Shown: in pieces, positions 53,384 through 63,179 of the stretch
Layout of the letters: each line of letters begins with the position of its first letter
Position numbering within the stretch: position 1 is the first letter of the stretch
Assembly (NCBI GenBank): GCA_017848115.1
Contig: JAGAKZ010000030.1
Coordinates: 62,001 to 126,000, forward strand
Origin: Oscillospiraceae bacterium
GTDB lineage: Bacteria > Bacillota > Clostridia > Oscillospirales > Ruminococcaceae
Length of the DNA stretch: 64,000 nucleotides
Direction: 5' to 3'
Notes under the pieces: model-generated
What the model saw: only the letters and a program-made list of their open reading frames with translations
Told to the model about the DNA's origin: nothing
The model's database searches: none
Made by a program: the position numbers and the translations under genes

Positions 53384-53632
53384 ATGACAGAAAAACAATT
53401 AAAAAGGTTAAAGAGAACCGAGCTTCTTGAGATACTTTTTTTTATGAGAAAAGAAATAGAAACTCTGCAACAGGAAAATGCAGAGTTAAAGGAAAAGCTT
53501 GATAAATATTCGAGTGGAGGAAATATGATACTTTCGGATGCCAATATGGAAATGCTTACAAAGGCAGTTGAGTCAGCAGTAGCAAAACATCTTGGAGGTT
53601 CCGCTAAGAGAAATAACAACAAAAAGCGGTGA
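53384..53632 (+). CDS. small coiled-coil protein, first gene of pilus operon
   Basis: An 82-residue hydrophilic protein with a leucine-zipper-like helix (RTELLEILFFMRKEIETLQQ continuing to about residue 45) and a basic C-terminus. No family is assigned, though similar short proteins precede signal peptidase genes in clostridial pilus loci. The ATG follows CCGGAG, and the stop overlaps the signal peptidase frame, indicating coupling. It may be a cytoplasmic helper or regulator of pilin export; that is inference. Confidence 0.65.
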   Translation: MTEKQLKRLKRTELLEILFFMRKEIETLQQENAELKEKLDKYSSGGNMILSDANMEMLTKAVESAVAKHLGGSAKRNNNKKR

Positions 53633-53637
53633 GTAAC

Positions 53638-54225
53638 ATGATAAAAATAGATTCAATTTCAGATTTGCCAACGTCTTCACAGCTTCAGGCAGAAATAAAA
53701 CGCAGAAAATACCATAAAAATTATTTCAAAATGCTAAGAAGTACAGTTGCATCGTTGATAGTTGTTGCGGCGATAGCCGTTCTGATTTCCATGTTGTTTC
53801 TTCCTATTCTTAAAGTGACGGGCACAAGCATGACACCGACACTTGAACATGAAGAATTTATAGTTTGTAACAAGCAGGGGAGTTTTGAGAGCGGAGATGT
53901 CGTGGCATTTTATTTTAATAACAAGATACTTTTAAAGAGAGTTATAGGTACTGCCGGTGACGTGATAGACATTAAAGATGACGGTACCGTATTTGTAAAC
54001 GGAGAGGAACTATACGAACCATATCTTAATGAAAAAGCACTTGGGGAGTGCGATATAGAATTACCGTACCAGGTACCTGAAAGCCGAATATTTGTAATGG
54101 GGGATCACCGCCTTACATCAGTAGACAGCCGTACAACAGTTGTCGGATGTATAGCGGAGGAGTACATAATAGGAAAGGTTATTTTCAGGATGTGGCCCTG
54201 GGAGAAAATAGGTACGATAGAATAA
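53638..54225 (+). CDS. signal peptidase I
   Basis: A 195-residue type I signal peptidase with a single N-terminal membrane helix (residues ~35-57). The catalytic dyad is Ser64 in GTSMTPTL and Lys100 in LLKRVIG; box E is MGDHRLTSVDSR. The frame opens at GTG 53629, but ATG 53638 after GGTGA is preferred. Dedicated signal peptidases often accompany sortase-assembled pilus genes and either process pilins or assist assembly. It lies directly ahead of the giant adhesin. Confidence 0.93.
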   Translation: MIKIDSISDLPTSSQLQAEIKRRKYHKNYFKMLRSTVASLIVVAAIAVLISMLFLPILKVTGTSMTPTLEHEEFIVCNKQGSFESGDVVAFYFNNKILLKRVIGTAGDVIDIKDDGTVFVNGEELYEPYLNEKALGECDIELPYQVPESRIFVMGDHRLTSVDSRTTVVGCIAEEYIIGKVIFRMWPWEKIGTIE

Positions 54226-54259
54226 AGACAAGGTATGATTAGTGCGGGAGGTGACAGTT

Positions 54260-57200
54260 ATGAATGATGTTCAGAAGTTTGTAAATGGCATATTAAGAAA
54301 CCATAGCATGCATAAGAGATACATAGCTGTCCTTACTGCGTTATCAATGGTAGTTTCTATAGTAGTAACTTCTATTCTGGTAATGCCTGCTGACAGTAAG
54401 GCTGGAAGCCTTATTTGTGAGAAGACAGAACATATACACGATGAAAGCTGTAAAAAGCTTGTGTGCGGACTGGATGAAGTTATATATGATGAAGTTACAA
54501 CCGAGGCAGTTTCCCAGGCGATTGGACAGTTTGTACAGTTAGCACAGCTTGAAGGTGAAACAGTTGGGGATGCCAAAACGGAAGCTTCTGTTGAAGTTAC
54601 TGAAAGTTCTGAAGTAGTTGAAGGTACAGAGAGTATCATCGAAGCTACAGAAGAAACAGTTGTTTCTGAGAGTGCATCAGAGAGTGCAGGAGAAATTTCG
54701 GAAGATACAAACGAAGATACAGTTCCTCAGGTTACAGAGAGTGTACAGCATATTCATACAGATGAATGTTATATGTATGTATGCGGATTTGAAGAACATA
54801 CTCATAGTGAAGACTGTTACGAAAGTGTCGAAGTTGATCCTACACCTGATGAAGTTGATTCGTACATGATAAATCAGAATGCTTTTGATGTGTTCAATGT
54901 ATTTGGCAGACCGATGCATTTGCTTTATGAAGATGTTTCAGTAACAAGTGAGCATTCAACAGAAAATAATCCTGATTCTACTATGCAGGTAAATCCGGGT
55001 GCTATACTCGGTGTTGCTACACATTTTCATGTACTGGCAGAAGAAGCTGCGTTCCAGTCACACGTTCACGGAAATGTTGCTACAAATCATTTGATACAGT
55101 GTGGTGCGTTCGGTGTTTATCTTAATAAACTTGCCGGAAAGAGTTCTGTGAACTATATAAAGAAATTTGATCAGTATGCTCCTCTTGATAACGCTTATCA
55201 GACTAAGCTTGTGCTTGGTTCAGAGTATAGTGTTACGCAGGAGGCAAACAGATATAAGATTACTGATAAATCAGGTAATCAGTATTATATACCGGTAAGT
55301 AATTTCCCGGAAGGCGGAAGTCTTGAAACTGATATTGAAGTTAATGAAAATTATATCAACGTTACAAAGGAACTTGATAAATTTGCTGATATGTCAAGGG
55401 CGATAGCGGCTAAGGAGTCAAAAGAAACTGTTTATATTGATGATGCATCAAAAATGGGAACAGAAAATAAAGTGTATATCATCGATAATGGTTCAGAAAA
55501 TTATATACTTGATTTTACGAATATAACTGACAAGTATATTTATTATACACTTGATTTAACAAAAAATGATAGATGCAATGATCCAAACGGTCAGCCTTTG
55601 ATAAATTTCTCTACTTGTTCTAAAGTTCTTGAGATAAAGGGTATTACAGAAGATAAGTTTTTATTCCTTACGGTTGATGTAGGTGATATTGAAACTAATA
55701 GTAATATTGCTTTCAATAAATCATGGAAAGTTTACAGAGCTGATGATCAGAGTCAGGTGTATGGAACAGGTGAAGTTCCGCTTGATGACGGAAGTTGCCG
55801 TGTTATCTACAATATAGTTAATTCCACTACTTCAGACGGTGTGAAGGAATATACACCATTCGGTGAAAAGAATGGAATGCCTACAGATGCCAAGATCATA
55901 CTTGGTGAACAGAAAAATGGTACATTTCTTGTGCCGAGAGGTTATGTGAACTGTGCCGGAAATACAAACGGTACTATTATAGCATACAAATATGTTGCTA
56001 CAGGTGAAAGTCACAGAGCCGATATACAGTTTGAAGATGAAGAAGTTGATGATGTTGACTGTCCGACTACATCGGAGAATGTTACTTCATCAGGTGGCAG
56101 TAATACACAGCAGCAGAATATCAGTATTACTGTAAATAAAGTGTGGAACGATGGTAATGAAAATCATCAGAATGACAATGTAGAAATACAGTTATACAAG
56201 GCATATGAATCTAATTTGGATATTAATGATACTAGTCTTATAGGGACTAGTCTTACAGAAAGTAAGATAGTTCTTGTAAAGAAGAATGATAATACTAATA
56301 ATCAGATAACACTTAACCCAAGTAATAACTGGACAGCTAAGTTTGAAAATCTTCCTGTTAAAGATAAGATTGATGATCAGACTGAAAAGCTTATATATTA
56401 CTATATAAAAGAGGTTAATAAGGAAGGCTACACTGCAACATATTCAGCTAACGGTCTTAATACTGTTGACAGAACAGTGACTGTGAGAAATGTAAAGCTG
56501 ATGGATCTTGTTATAAAGAAACAGTGGCACAAGAGTGATGGAACACTGATAACAGCTTCAGATGTTGATGATAACAATAATAACATTTTATCTAGCATGC
56601 CTTCAGTTGAATGTACTCTTTACAAGTCAAATATTTACCTTTCAAATAATCTGCCTACAGATGCCGAAATGGTAGAAACTTTCAGCATAGGCGGGGAGGC
56701 ATGGCAGTATACAAAAGCACAACTTCCTACAGAGGAAGATGGAAAGCCATTATATTATTATGTTATGGAGAAACCGGTTGACGGTTATAACGTTTCTTAT
56801 GAAAATGTTGGATATCTGGGTAGTGAAAGTATTATAGTAAAGAATACTCAGAAAGCAAGCGGTACAATTTCTTTGACAGTAAATAAGAGATGGCTCGCTA
56901 CAGATGTAAGCGGTGTTATTGACTATACCAGTCCTGTTAAAACTGCAAATATTGAGGTAACAGTAGAGTTGCAGAAGAGTACAGATGGTGTAAATTGGTC
57001 ATATGCAGATAGTGCAAAATTTACGACATCATATACATTCACAAACTTGCGTAAGCAGGAAAATGGCACAGATATTTACTATAGAGTAAAAGAATTAAAT
57101 GTACCTTATGGTTATCAGGATCTTTACAGCAAGACAAGTGTTAAAGCTCAGGATGTTACTGATAACGGAGAGGCTACGATTACAGTTACTAATACTCTTA

Positions 57201-60200
57201 TAAAGAATAGTCTTACTATTAAGAAAAATTGGTATAACGATGATAGTAGAGGTATTAGTTCTATAATCGTTGAAGTTTATCGTAAACTTGCAGGTGCAAA
57301 TAATAATCCGCAGATTAGCGGAACCGGAGAAAGTGTACCGGAAGATGATCCGATTATACCGCCAGATGAGTATATTGAAGGTAGCCAGAATGGTACGCTT
57401 ACTAGTGATGGAAAGACTCTTGTATTTTCGGAGAGACAATTTGTTGATGGTAAGATTGAATATGATATTTCTGCTTATGAAGGGTGTACAGTAACTTCAA
57501 TCACTGTATGGAGTAGTCCGGTATCAGGAACACAAGGTTATAATGGCATGATTTCTATTGGAACACAAAATTGTAATTATTCTGGTGATGGAACAAGTAA
57601 CTGCAAATATAGTGTGCCTTTTAATAATAGCGATATAGTTATAAGCAAAACCAATAATATAACTATAATGACATTGACAGATAATGCTAATGTCAAGCAT
57701 GTGATAAATAGGGTGGAAGTACAATTTATGACGGCTTTTGGCGAGGTTATCAAAGGTCAAGCAAATTCATTTATTAGAGATAACTGGTTGTTGTTTGCTA
57801 CTGTTAATTACAATTCTGAGCTTACCATTTCAAACATAAATGATAGCTTGTCAAATACAACGTTTTCTTATGATGGACTAACAGGTACATATCCTGCGTA
57901 TAAAGTAACGATAAGTGAGAGCGATAGTAATACCAGTAAATATTATGGAAATACGTTGACTTCATTATTGGCGAGTTGTCAGGCTAATAGTGGATCATCT
58001 TGTGAGGTAGCAGTATTGTTGTTAAAAAACAACACTGTAGTTGAATGGATACACACTATGGTAAGTTCTTCTGATAGTAAATTCACTTTTAAAAATGGCG
58101 GTTGTTATATTGAAACAGGAAATACTTATGATATATATGTATTTAAGTATTCTGAAACTGAAAATTCTAATTTTAGGATAAATAATGCAACTTGCAATTT
58201 TTCAACTGGAAATACTACTACTGATGGTGAAGATGAATATACCACAGGCAACACAACCCATAACTTTACCACAAACGGTACATTAAGTTCTTTCTACAAT
58301 ATTTCCGGAGAATTATCGACCAATAAAGATACACAGTACTATAATGGCTTAACTTTGACACAGTGTTTAAAGATAAATTCTAAAGCTTCTATAAGCTTTT
58401 CAGTATCTGAAAACTATACTGGAAAACTGATATTGGTGTTTGGTGGTAGTAACGGCGAAAGTTTTTATATTGATAATACACTATACACTGTCGATGATGA
58501 TGGAGTATTAGAAATAGATAATCTTTCGACTGGCTCTCATACCATAAAACAGAATAGTGGTAATGAACCGGATCTTTTTTACATGACTTACAGTGAAACA
58601 GTTGTAGAAAATCAGAAAAAAGATGAAGTAACTTTTGAAAACAACGTTCTCACAGTTATCCCTGCTAATGCAAAAGGTGAAGATAATAAGTATTATCAAA
58701 ATAATGATAACTACTTCAAAAATGCATGGGGCTATCAGATACCAAGTGAACATCGTGGCAAGACGATAACAAATATAAAAGTTACATTTGGAAGCAATGT
58801 CAATGGAGCAGAGATTTGCATACTTACCAATAAAAATCAGGATGTAACACAGGCATATTGGGACGAGAATTATACGAACAATAATTCTAATAATAGTCCA
58901 TCATTTGAATGGAGTAATATTTCCTATACTATTCCTACCACATATTCAAATTACAGTCTATATGTAATTGAAGTTGGTGACATTAACAGCAATGGCAATA
59001 ATAGCGACAATCTTCAGGAATATACTATAACTAAACTCGAAATAACTTTTGCAAGTGAGAATATAATTTCCAGAAGCAAAGATATATACCTCAACAATAT
59101 AGCCTCAACAGAGTTTAGCGTTGATAATTCAGAACAATATCTGTTGACTAACAGTGAGTTATCTGAGTTTTCAAGTAAATTCATCAATAAGATAGAGCTT
59201 ACTTATAACAATGACTTGAGTAGCTTCCCTGATTCAAACACTCAAACTAATTTGTGGATTCAGGGTCCTAATGGTTATATCGCACCTAAATCTGATGGTA
59301 GTGGCTATTTGTACAGTGGAAAAGTTGCAACATTGGTATATGATTCAGTAGCTGTAAGTAATTTAAGTGAAATCAGAATAAAAACAGCTCAGTCACCTGA
59401 GATAAATAATATCAAAGTGATATTTACAGATGGTTCTACTTATACAGTTACTAATAAATGTTCCGGAATATATAACACAACTTCAAAAAATGATCAAATA
59501 GATGTTACTATAGCAGGAGATAATAATGATAATGCAAGCATAGTGAATTTAAATAACTCTCCTCTTTCAGATTACAAAGGAAAATATCTTGATTATATTC
59601 AGGTGTATTTGAAGAATAGTTACAATGAAGTTCCGGCGGAATCGTTAGTGAATTTATATATCCATAAAGCCGGTGATGATTATGGAGTTGTACCACAGAT
59701 AAGTAGATCACAGAATGGTAATATTACAACTTATAATTATGGTGGTGTTGCAACTCATGATGCAGTAAATTTACGTAGTGACTTTTTCAGATTAAAAACT
59801 ACGATAAACACCGAAATCCAAAAAGTCGTACTTGTTTTCAGCGATAATACAACATTCACAATGAATAACAAATCTTACGTTGCATCAACAACACCGTCAA
59901 CAAAGTTAGAAAAATCAAAAGAAGTTGAGATTAAATACGATACTGAACAATACAATCTCATAACAAAATCTGAATTGTCTGAGTATTTGAATAAAAAGAT
60001 TACAAGACTGGAAACTTTTTATGATAATGTAAAGGATATAGAGCTTAATAGCACCACATTTATTCATCTTCGTGGTACAGATGGAAATCAGAAATCTCAT
60101 GATGGAGGACAAGGTATAGATGAGAATAATAATTCCGGATATTTTAGTTACAACTCTTGGGGTTTGGATCAGTTAAATGACAATCTTCTTTACCTCAAAA

Positions 60201-61192
60201 CTACTGTAAATGAAAAAATCCATAAAATTGTCTTTACCTTTGATGATAGTTCAACTTACACTTTGATTAACACAACATATAATTTATATGCACCACCTGC
60301 AGACCCTGACGAACCAGATGAGCCAAAAATAGAGCATCTTGAGCGGGATATCACCATTAACAAGTCCTTATATGGCGATACATTACATGAAAATCGTGGT
60401 TACTGGAACGATGATAATCATGAAGGATTTGGATTCTACAATGATGAGCATAAAAATGCATATGCTGATAAATATTTTCATTCAGTACAGATATACTATC
60501 GTGATATGCTTTTAGGATTTCCGGATTATCAGAAAGATACAAAAGTGTATCTTCTTAGAAGTTCAGAAATAAACGGTAGTTGGTGTCCCGATCAAACCGG
60601 TTATGGTTTCGATGACAATATTGCAACATGGTATTATGGTAGTGAGAGCGGAGAAATAGCAAGTAATCTTGGTAATGAGTTCTTCAAAATAAAAACCTCT
60701 CGTCCCGATGAGATTTCAAAAGTAGTGATCTGCTTCACAGACGGCTCAACATACACGATGAACAACACAGCATATGTAGCATCATCAAAAGTAGAAAGCA
60801 GTGAAGATGATTACACATACAACACAGGTGAATATGTACTTATCGCAAAGATAACCCTTACAGCAGACGGCGGTTGGCGTCAAACATTAGATAACCTCCC
60901 CGCAACAGACGGTCAGGGCAATGCGTATACATATCACATAAAAGAAACAAACATATACGGAAGTGAAGCAGATAAATACAAGGTATTAAGTTACACACAT
61001 GCAAACGGTATTGTTCTTGAAAATGATTCAAACGATATCGGAGTAACAAATGCAAGAAATGATGACGAAAGCATCATCGTTCTTCCAAACACCGGAGGCA
61101 CAGGTACAAAGGGGTATTTCATAGCAGGTATAATAGTTATGATATGCAGTGCAGCCGGATACACAGTTATAAAACGTCGACTCATTCGTTGA
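54260..61192 (+). CDS. giant LPNTG-anchored pilus adhesin with Cna-B and repeat domains
   Basis: A 2310-residue surface protein, probably the pilus tip or shaft adhesin. In order: signal anchor (about residues 23-45); two Cys/His motifs (CEKTEHIHDESC; HIHTDECYMYVCGFEEHTHSEDC) around an acidic Ser/Thr/Glu linker; a choice-of-anchor-A-like domain (LGVATHFHVLAEEAAFQSHV); four Cna-B-type domains starting near TVNKVWNDGN, IKKQWHKSD, TVNKRWLATD and IKKNWYNDD; a region of beta-rich Asn/Ser/Thr modules; four ~140-residue tandem repeats; a last Cna-B-like segment; and LPNTG (from residue 2275), helix and basic tail. ATG 54260 after GGGAGGTG is preferred over GTG 54242. A backbone pilin and a class C sortase follow. 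Confidence 0.9.
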   Translation: MNDVQKFVNGILRNHSMHKRYIAVLTALSMVVSIVVTSILVMPADSKAGSLICEKTEHIHDESCKKLVCGLDEVIYDEVTTEAVSQAIGQFVQLAQLEGETVGDAKTEASVEVTESSEVVEGTESIIEATEETVVSESASESAGEISEDTNEDTVPQVTESVQHIHTDECYMYVCGFEEHTHSEDCYESVEVDPTPDEVDSYMINQNAFDVFNVFGRPMHLLYEDVSVTSEHSTENNPDSTMQVNPGAILGVATHFHVLAEEAAFQSHVHGNVATNHLIQCGAFGVYLNKLAGKSSVNYIKKFDQYAPLDNAYQTKLVLGSEYSVTQEANRYKITDKSGNQYYIPVSNFPEGGSLETDIEVNENYINVTKELDKFADMSRAIAAKESKETVYIDDASKMGTENKVYIIDNGSENYILDFTNITDKYIYYTLDLTKNDRCNDPNGQPLINFSTCSKVLEIKGITEDKFLFLTVDVGDIETNSNIAFNKSWKVYRADDQSQVYGTGEVPLDDGSCRVIYNIVNSTTSDGVKEYTPFGEKNGMPTDAKIILGEQKNGTFLVPRGYVNCAGNTNGTIIAYKYVATGESHRADIQFEDEEVDDVDCPTTSENVTSSGGSNTQQQNISITVNKVWNDGNENHQNDNVEIQLYKAYESNLDINDTSLIGTSLTESKIVLVKKNDNTNNQITLNPSNNWTAKFENLPVKDKIDDQTEKLIYYYIKEVNKEGYTATYSANGLNTVDRTVTVRNVKLMDLVIKKQWHKSDGTLITASDVDDNNNNILSSMPSVECTLYKSNIYLSNNLPTDAEMVETFSIGGEAWQYTKAQLPTEEDGKPLYYYVMEKPVDGYNVSYENVGYLGSESIIVKNTQKASGTISLTVNKRWLATDVSGVIDYTSPVKTANIEVTVELQKSTDGVNWSYADSAKFTTSYTFTNLRKQENGTDIYYRVKELNVPYGYQDLYSKTSVKAQDVTDNGEATITVTNTLIKNSLTIKKNWYNDDSRGISSIIVEVYRKLAGANNNPQISGTGESVPEDDPIIPPDEYIEGSQNGTLTSDGKTLVFSERQFVDGKIEYDISAYEGCTVTSITVWSSPVSGTQGYNGMISIGTQNCNYSGDGTSNCKYSVPFNNSDIVISKTNNITIMTLTDNANVKHVINRVEVQFMTAFGEVIKGQANSFIRDNWLLFATVNYNSELTISNINDSLSNTTFSYDGLTGTYPAYKVTISESDSNTSKYYGNTLTSLLASCQANSGSSCEVAVLLLKNNTVVEWIHTMVSSSDSKFTFKNGGCYIETGNTYDIYVFKYSETENSNFRINNATCNFSTGNTTTDGEDEYTTGNTTHNFTTNGTLSSFYNISGELSTNKDTQYYNGLTLTQCLKINSKASISFSVSENYTGKLILVFGGSNGESFYIDNTLYTVDDDGVLEIDNLSTGSHTIKQNSGNEPDLFYMTYSETVVENQKKDEVTFENNVLTVIPANAKGEDNKYYQNNDNYFKNAWGYQIPSEHRGKTITNIKVTFGSNVNGAEICILTNKNQDVTQAYWDENYTNNNSNNSPSFEWSNISYTIPTTYSNYSLYVIEVGDINSNGNNSDNLQEYTITKLEITFASENIISRSKDIYLNNIASTEFSVDNSEQYLLTNSELSEFSSKFINKIELTYNNDLSSFPDSNTQTNLWIQGPNGYIAPKSDGSGYLYSGKVATLVYDSVAVSNLSEIRIKTAQSPEINNIKVIFTDGSTYTVTNKCSGIYNTTSKNDQIDVTIAGDNNDNASIVNLNNSPLSDYKGKYLDYIQVYLKNSYNEVPAESLVNLYIHKAGDDYGVVPQISRSQNGNITTYNYGGVATHDAVNLRSDFFRLKTTINTEIQKVVLVFSDNTTFTMNNKSYVASTTPSTKLEKSKEVEIKYDTEQYNLITKSELSEYLNKKITRLETFYDNVKDIELNSTTFIHLRGTDGNQKSHDGGQGIDENNNSGYFSYNSWGLDQLNDNLLYLKTTVNEKIHKIVFTFDDSSTYTLINTTYNLYAPPADPDEPDEPKIEHLERDITINKSLYGDTLHENRGYWNDDNHEGFGFYNDEHKNAYADKYFHSVQIYYRDMLLGFPDYQKDTKVYLLRSSEINGSWCPDQTGYGFDDNIATWYYGSESGEIASNLGNEFFKIKTSRPDEISKVVICFTDGSTYTMNNTAYVASSKVESSEDDYTYNTGEYVLIAKITLTADGGWRQTLDNLPATDGQGNAYTYHIKETNIYGSEADKYKVLSYTHANGIVLENDSNDIGVTNARNDDESIIVLPNTGGTGTKGYFIAGIIVMICSAAGYTVIKRRLIR
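59073..60785 (+). repeat. four diverged ~140-residue tandem repeats in the giant adhesin
   Basis: Units begin near 59073, 59490, 59916 and 60341, 417-444 bases each. Each has a start like (S/K)K-(D/E)(I/V)-(Y/E/T)(L/I), a middle NLxIxG/HLRG strand and an end like IxKxVxxFxDxSTYTxxN. Sequence divergence shows old duplication followed by diversification, not slippage. Confidence 0.7.
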
Positions 61193-61277
61193 CGGTTATA
61201 TAAACCATTAAAAATATTATTTTTAAATGTTTTGAAGGGAATCGAAACATATGTTTACACAGAAAGGGAGTTTTATT

Positions 61278-63085
61278 ATGAAAAAATCAAGAACATTCAG
61301 AAAATCATTCGTAGCAGCCATTGCAGCATTATGTCTCACAGCACCTTTGGCAGTGATGCCGATGACGGTTTCGGCTGAGGATACGTATAGTATCACAATT
61401 ACAGCAACAGATGAGTCAACAGCACACCAATATGTTGCATATCAGATTTTCTCTGGTGATCTTTCAGTTGAAGGTACCACAAAAGTGCTTTCTGATATTG
61501 AATGGGGAAGTAATGTAAATGTGGACGATATTACCATACAAGACCTTTGTAGTGTATTAGGAGATGTTGCTTTGACGGAAAAAACTGCATCGAAGGTTGC
61601 TGAAAAACTGACAGAAAATAACTCTAAAGCATTTGCTGATTATATTGCAATTCATTTGAAAGATTCTGGTTCTCAACTTTCAGCAGATAATACTACTGAG
61701 GCTAACGATTATAAAGTTACAGGATTGAGTGCTGGTTATTATTTGGTAAAGGATGTAGCGAATCTTAATAATCAGACTGCTTCAAAAACATCATATATAC
61801 TTGAGGTTGTAAGTAATATATCGACTAATGCTAAGTCCGCTGTTCCTACAATCGTGAAGAAAGTTCAGGAAAATACAGAGTTAGAGGACGAAGATGATTA
61901 TATTAGCGGAAGTGGTAAAAAATATGACGATTACAATGACGTAGCCGATTACAACATAGGCGATGACGTTCCGTTCCTTGATGATGGTACTTTACCAAGT
62001 GATTTTGACTCTTATGATGATTATTACTATCAGATTGTTGATACACCTGGCGATAAGTTCACACCGAATATTACAGATGAGGATGGTAAACTTGTTACGA
62101 GTAAGATTACAGTAACAATTGTTAATGAGGGTGATGATGGTCAATTAGAAGAGAAAGAAGTTTGGGTAGACGGTAGCAATGTCAAGATTGAGTATGTAAA
62201 TTCTCAAACTGGTACGACTGACAATCCTGACACCATAAAAGTAACTTTTGGAAATATCAGAGAAATTTATGAAGTTAATGAATCCGGAGAAAAGGGTGAT
62301 TCAATAACAGTAGATAAAGATTCTCATGTAACAGTAGAATACACAGCTAAGCTTGACTCGGATGCTGAAATAGGTCTTCCAGGACAGGAAAGTAAGGTAA
62401 AACTTAACTTCTCAAACGACCCAAATGAATATTATGAATCAACTACTGATGGAAAACCTGATGGAATAGGTACAACACCAGAAGACAAGGTTATTGTATT
62501 TACTTATGAACTTGACGTTTTGAAACAGCTTGCTGATTCAGATGAAGCAAAGATGCAGGTGATGGCGAAGTAGGCTTTAAATTGTATCGTATGAATGGCG
62601 AAACAAAAGAGTATGCTAAAATTACTGATGGCAAGATAAGCGGTTGGACAACAACAGAAAATGAGGGAGTAGATGTTACCACCAAATATTCTAAAGTAAT
62701 TTTCTTAGGTCTTGACGATGGTACATACTGGCTTAAGGAAACAAAAACTCCTGCAGGATATAACTCTATAGAGGATTATAAGATTGTAATTAATGCTACA
62801 ACTGAGAATGGTCAGGATTGGAATGAAGTTGCTGATACAGCTCTCACAGAGGTAGATCTTAAAGATAAAAATGACGGCTATCTTGATGGGAAAGAAGACG
62901 CTGACGACAATACAGACGGAACACTTGAGATGACTATAAATAACGAAAAAGGCTCATCCCTCCCAAGCACCGGTGGCATCGGTACAACAATCTTCTACCT
63001 CGGTGGTGGCACAATGGCAGCAGTGGCAGGTGTATACCTCATCACAAAGAAGAGAATGAAGAACGAAGAAGATGACGAGATCTAA
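61278..63085 (+). pseudogene. LPSTG backbone pilin, interrupted by a single-base frameshift
   Basis: The first frame (to TAG at 62571-62573) encodes the signal peptide MKKSRTFRKSFVAAIAALCL and a fimbrial shaft domain up to FTYELDVLK. It then changes frame: bases 62547-62552 GCAAAG read on as KMQVMAK-stop, whereas one extra A gives AKDAGDGEVGFKLYR, the expected pilin sequence, continuous with a second open frame to 63085. That part has a Cna-B-type domain (YWLKETKTPAGYN, the E-box), the sorting signal LPSTG, a helix and a charged tail. So one A appears missing in an A run. It may be a sequencing error, a true mutation or phase variation. The start ATG 61278 follows AAAGGGAG. It lies between the adhesin and the class C sortase. 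Confidence 0.88.
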
Positions 63086-63138
63086 TTAACAATCCATAAA
63101 CTTTTATATAAACTCATCACAAACCCTTAATATCGTCG

Positions 63139-63158
63139 GCGGCAGCTTCGGCTGTCGC
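63139..63158 (+). promoter_or_regulatory. TTCG-tetraloop hairpin between pilin and sortase genes
   Basis: GCGGCAGC (63139-63146), TTCG, GCTGTCGC (63151-63158): an 8-bp stem with an extra-stable C(UUCG)G loop and no U tract. It sits in the 94-base gap before the sortase ribosome site AAGGAGGAGG, suggesting mRNA stabilisation or partial attenuation rather than termination. Confidence 0.6.
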
Positions 63159-63179
63159 TGGCATTAAGGAGGAGGAAAA

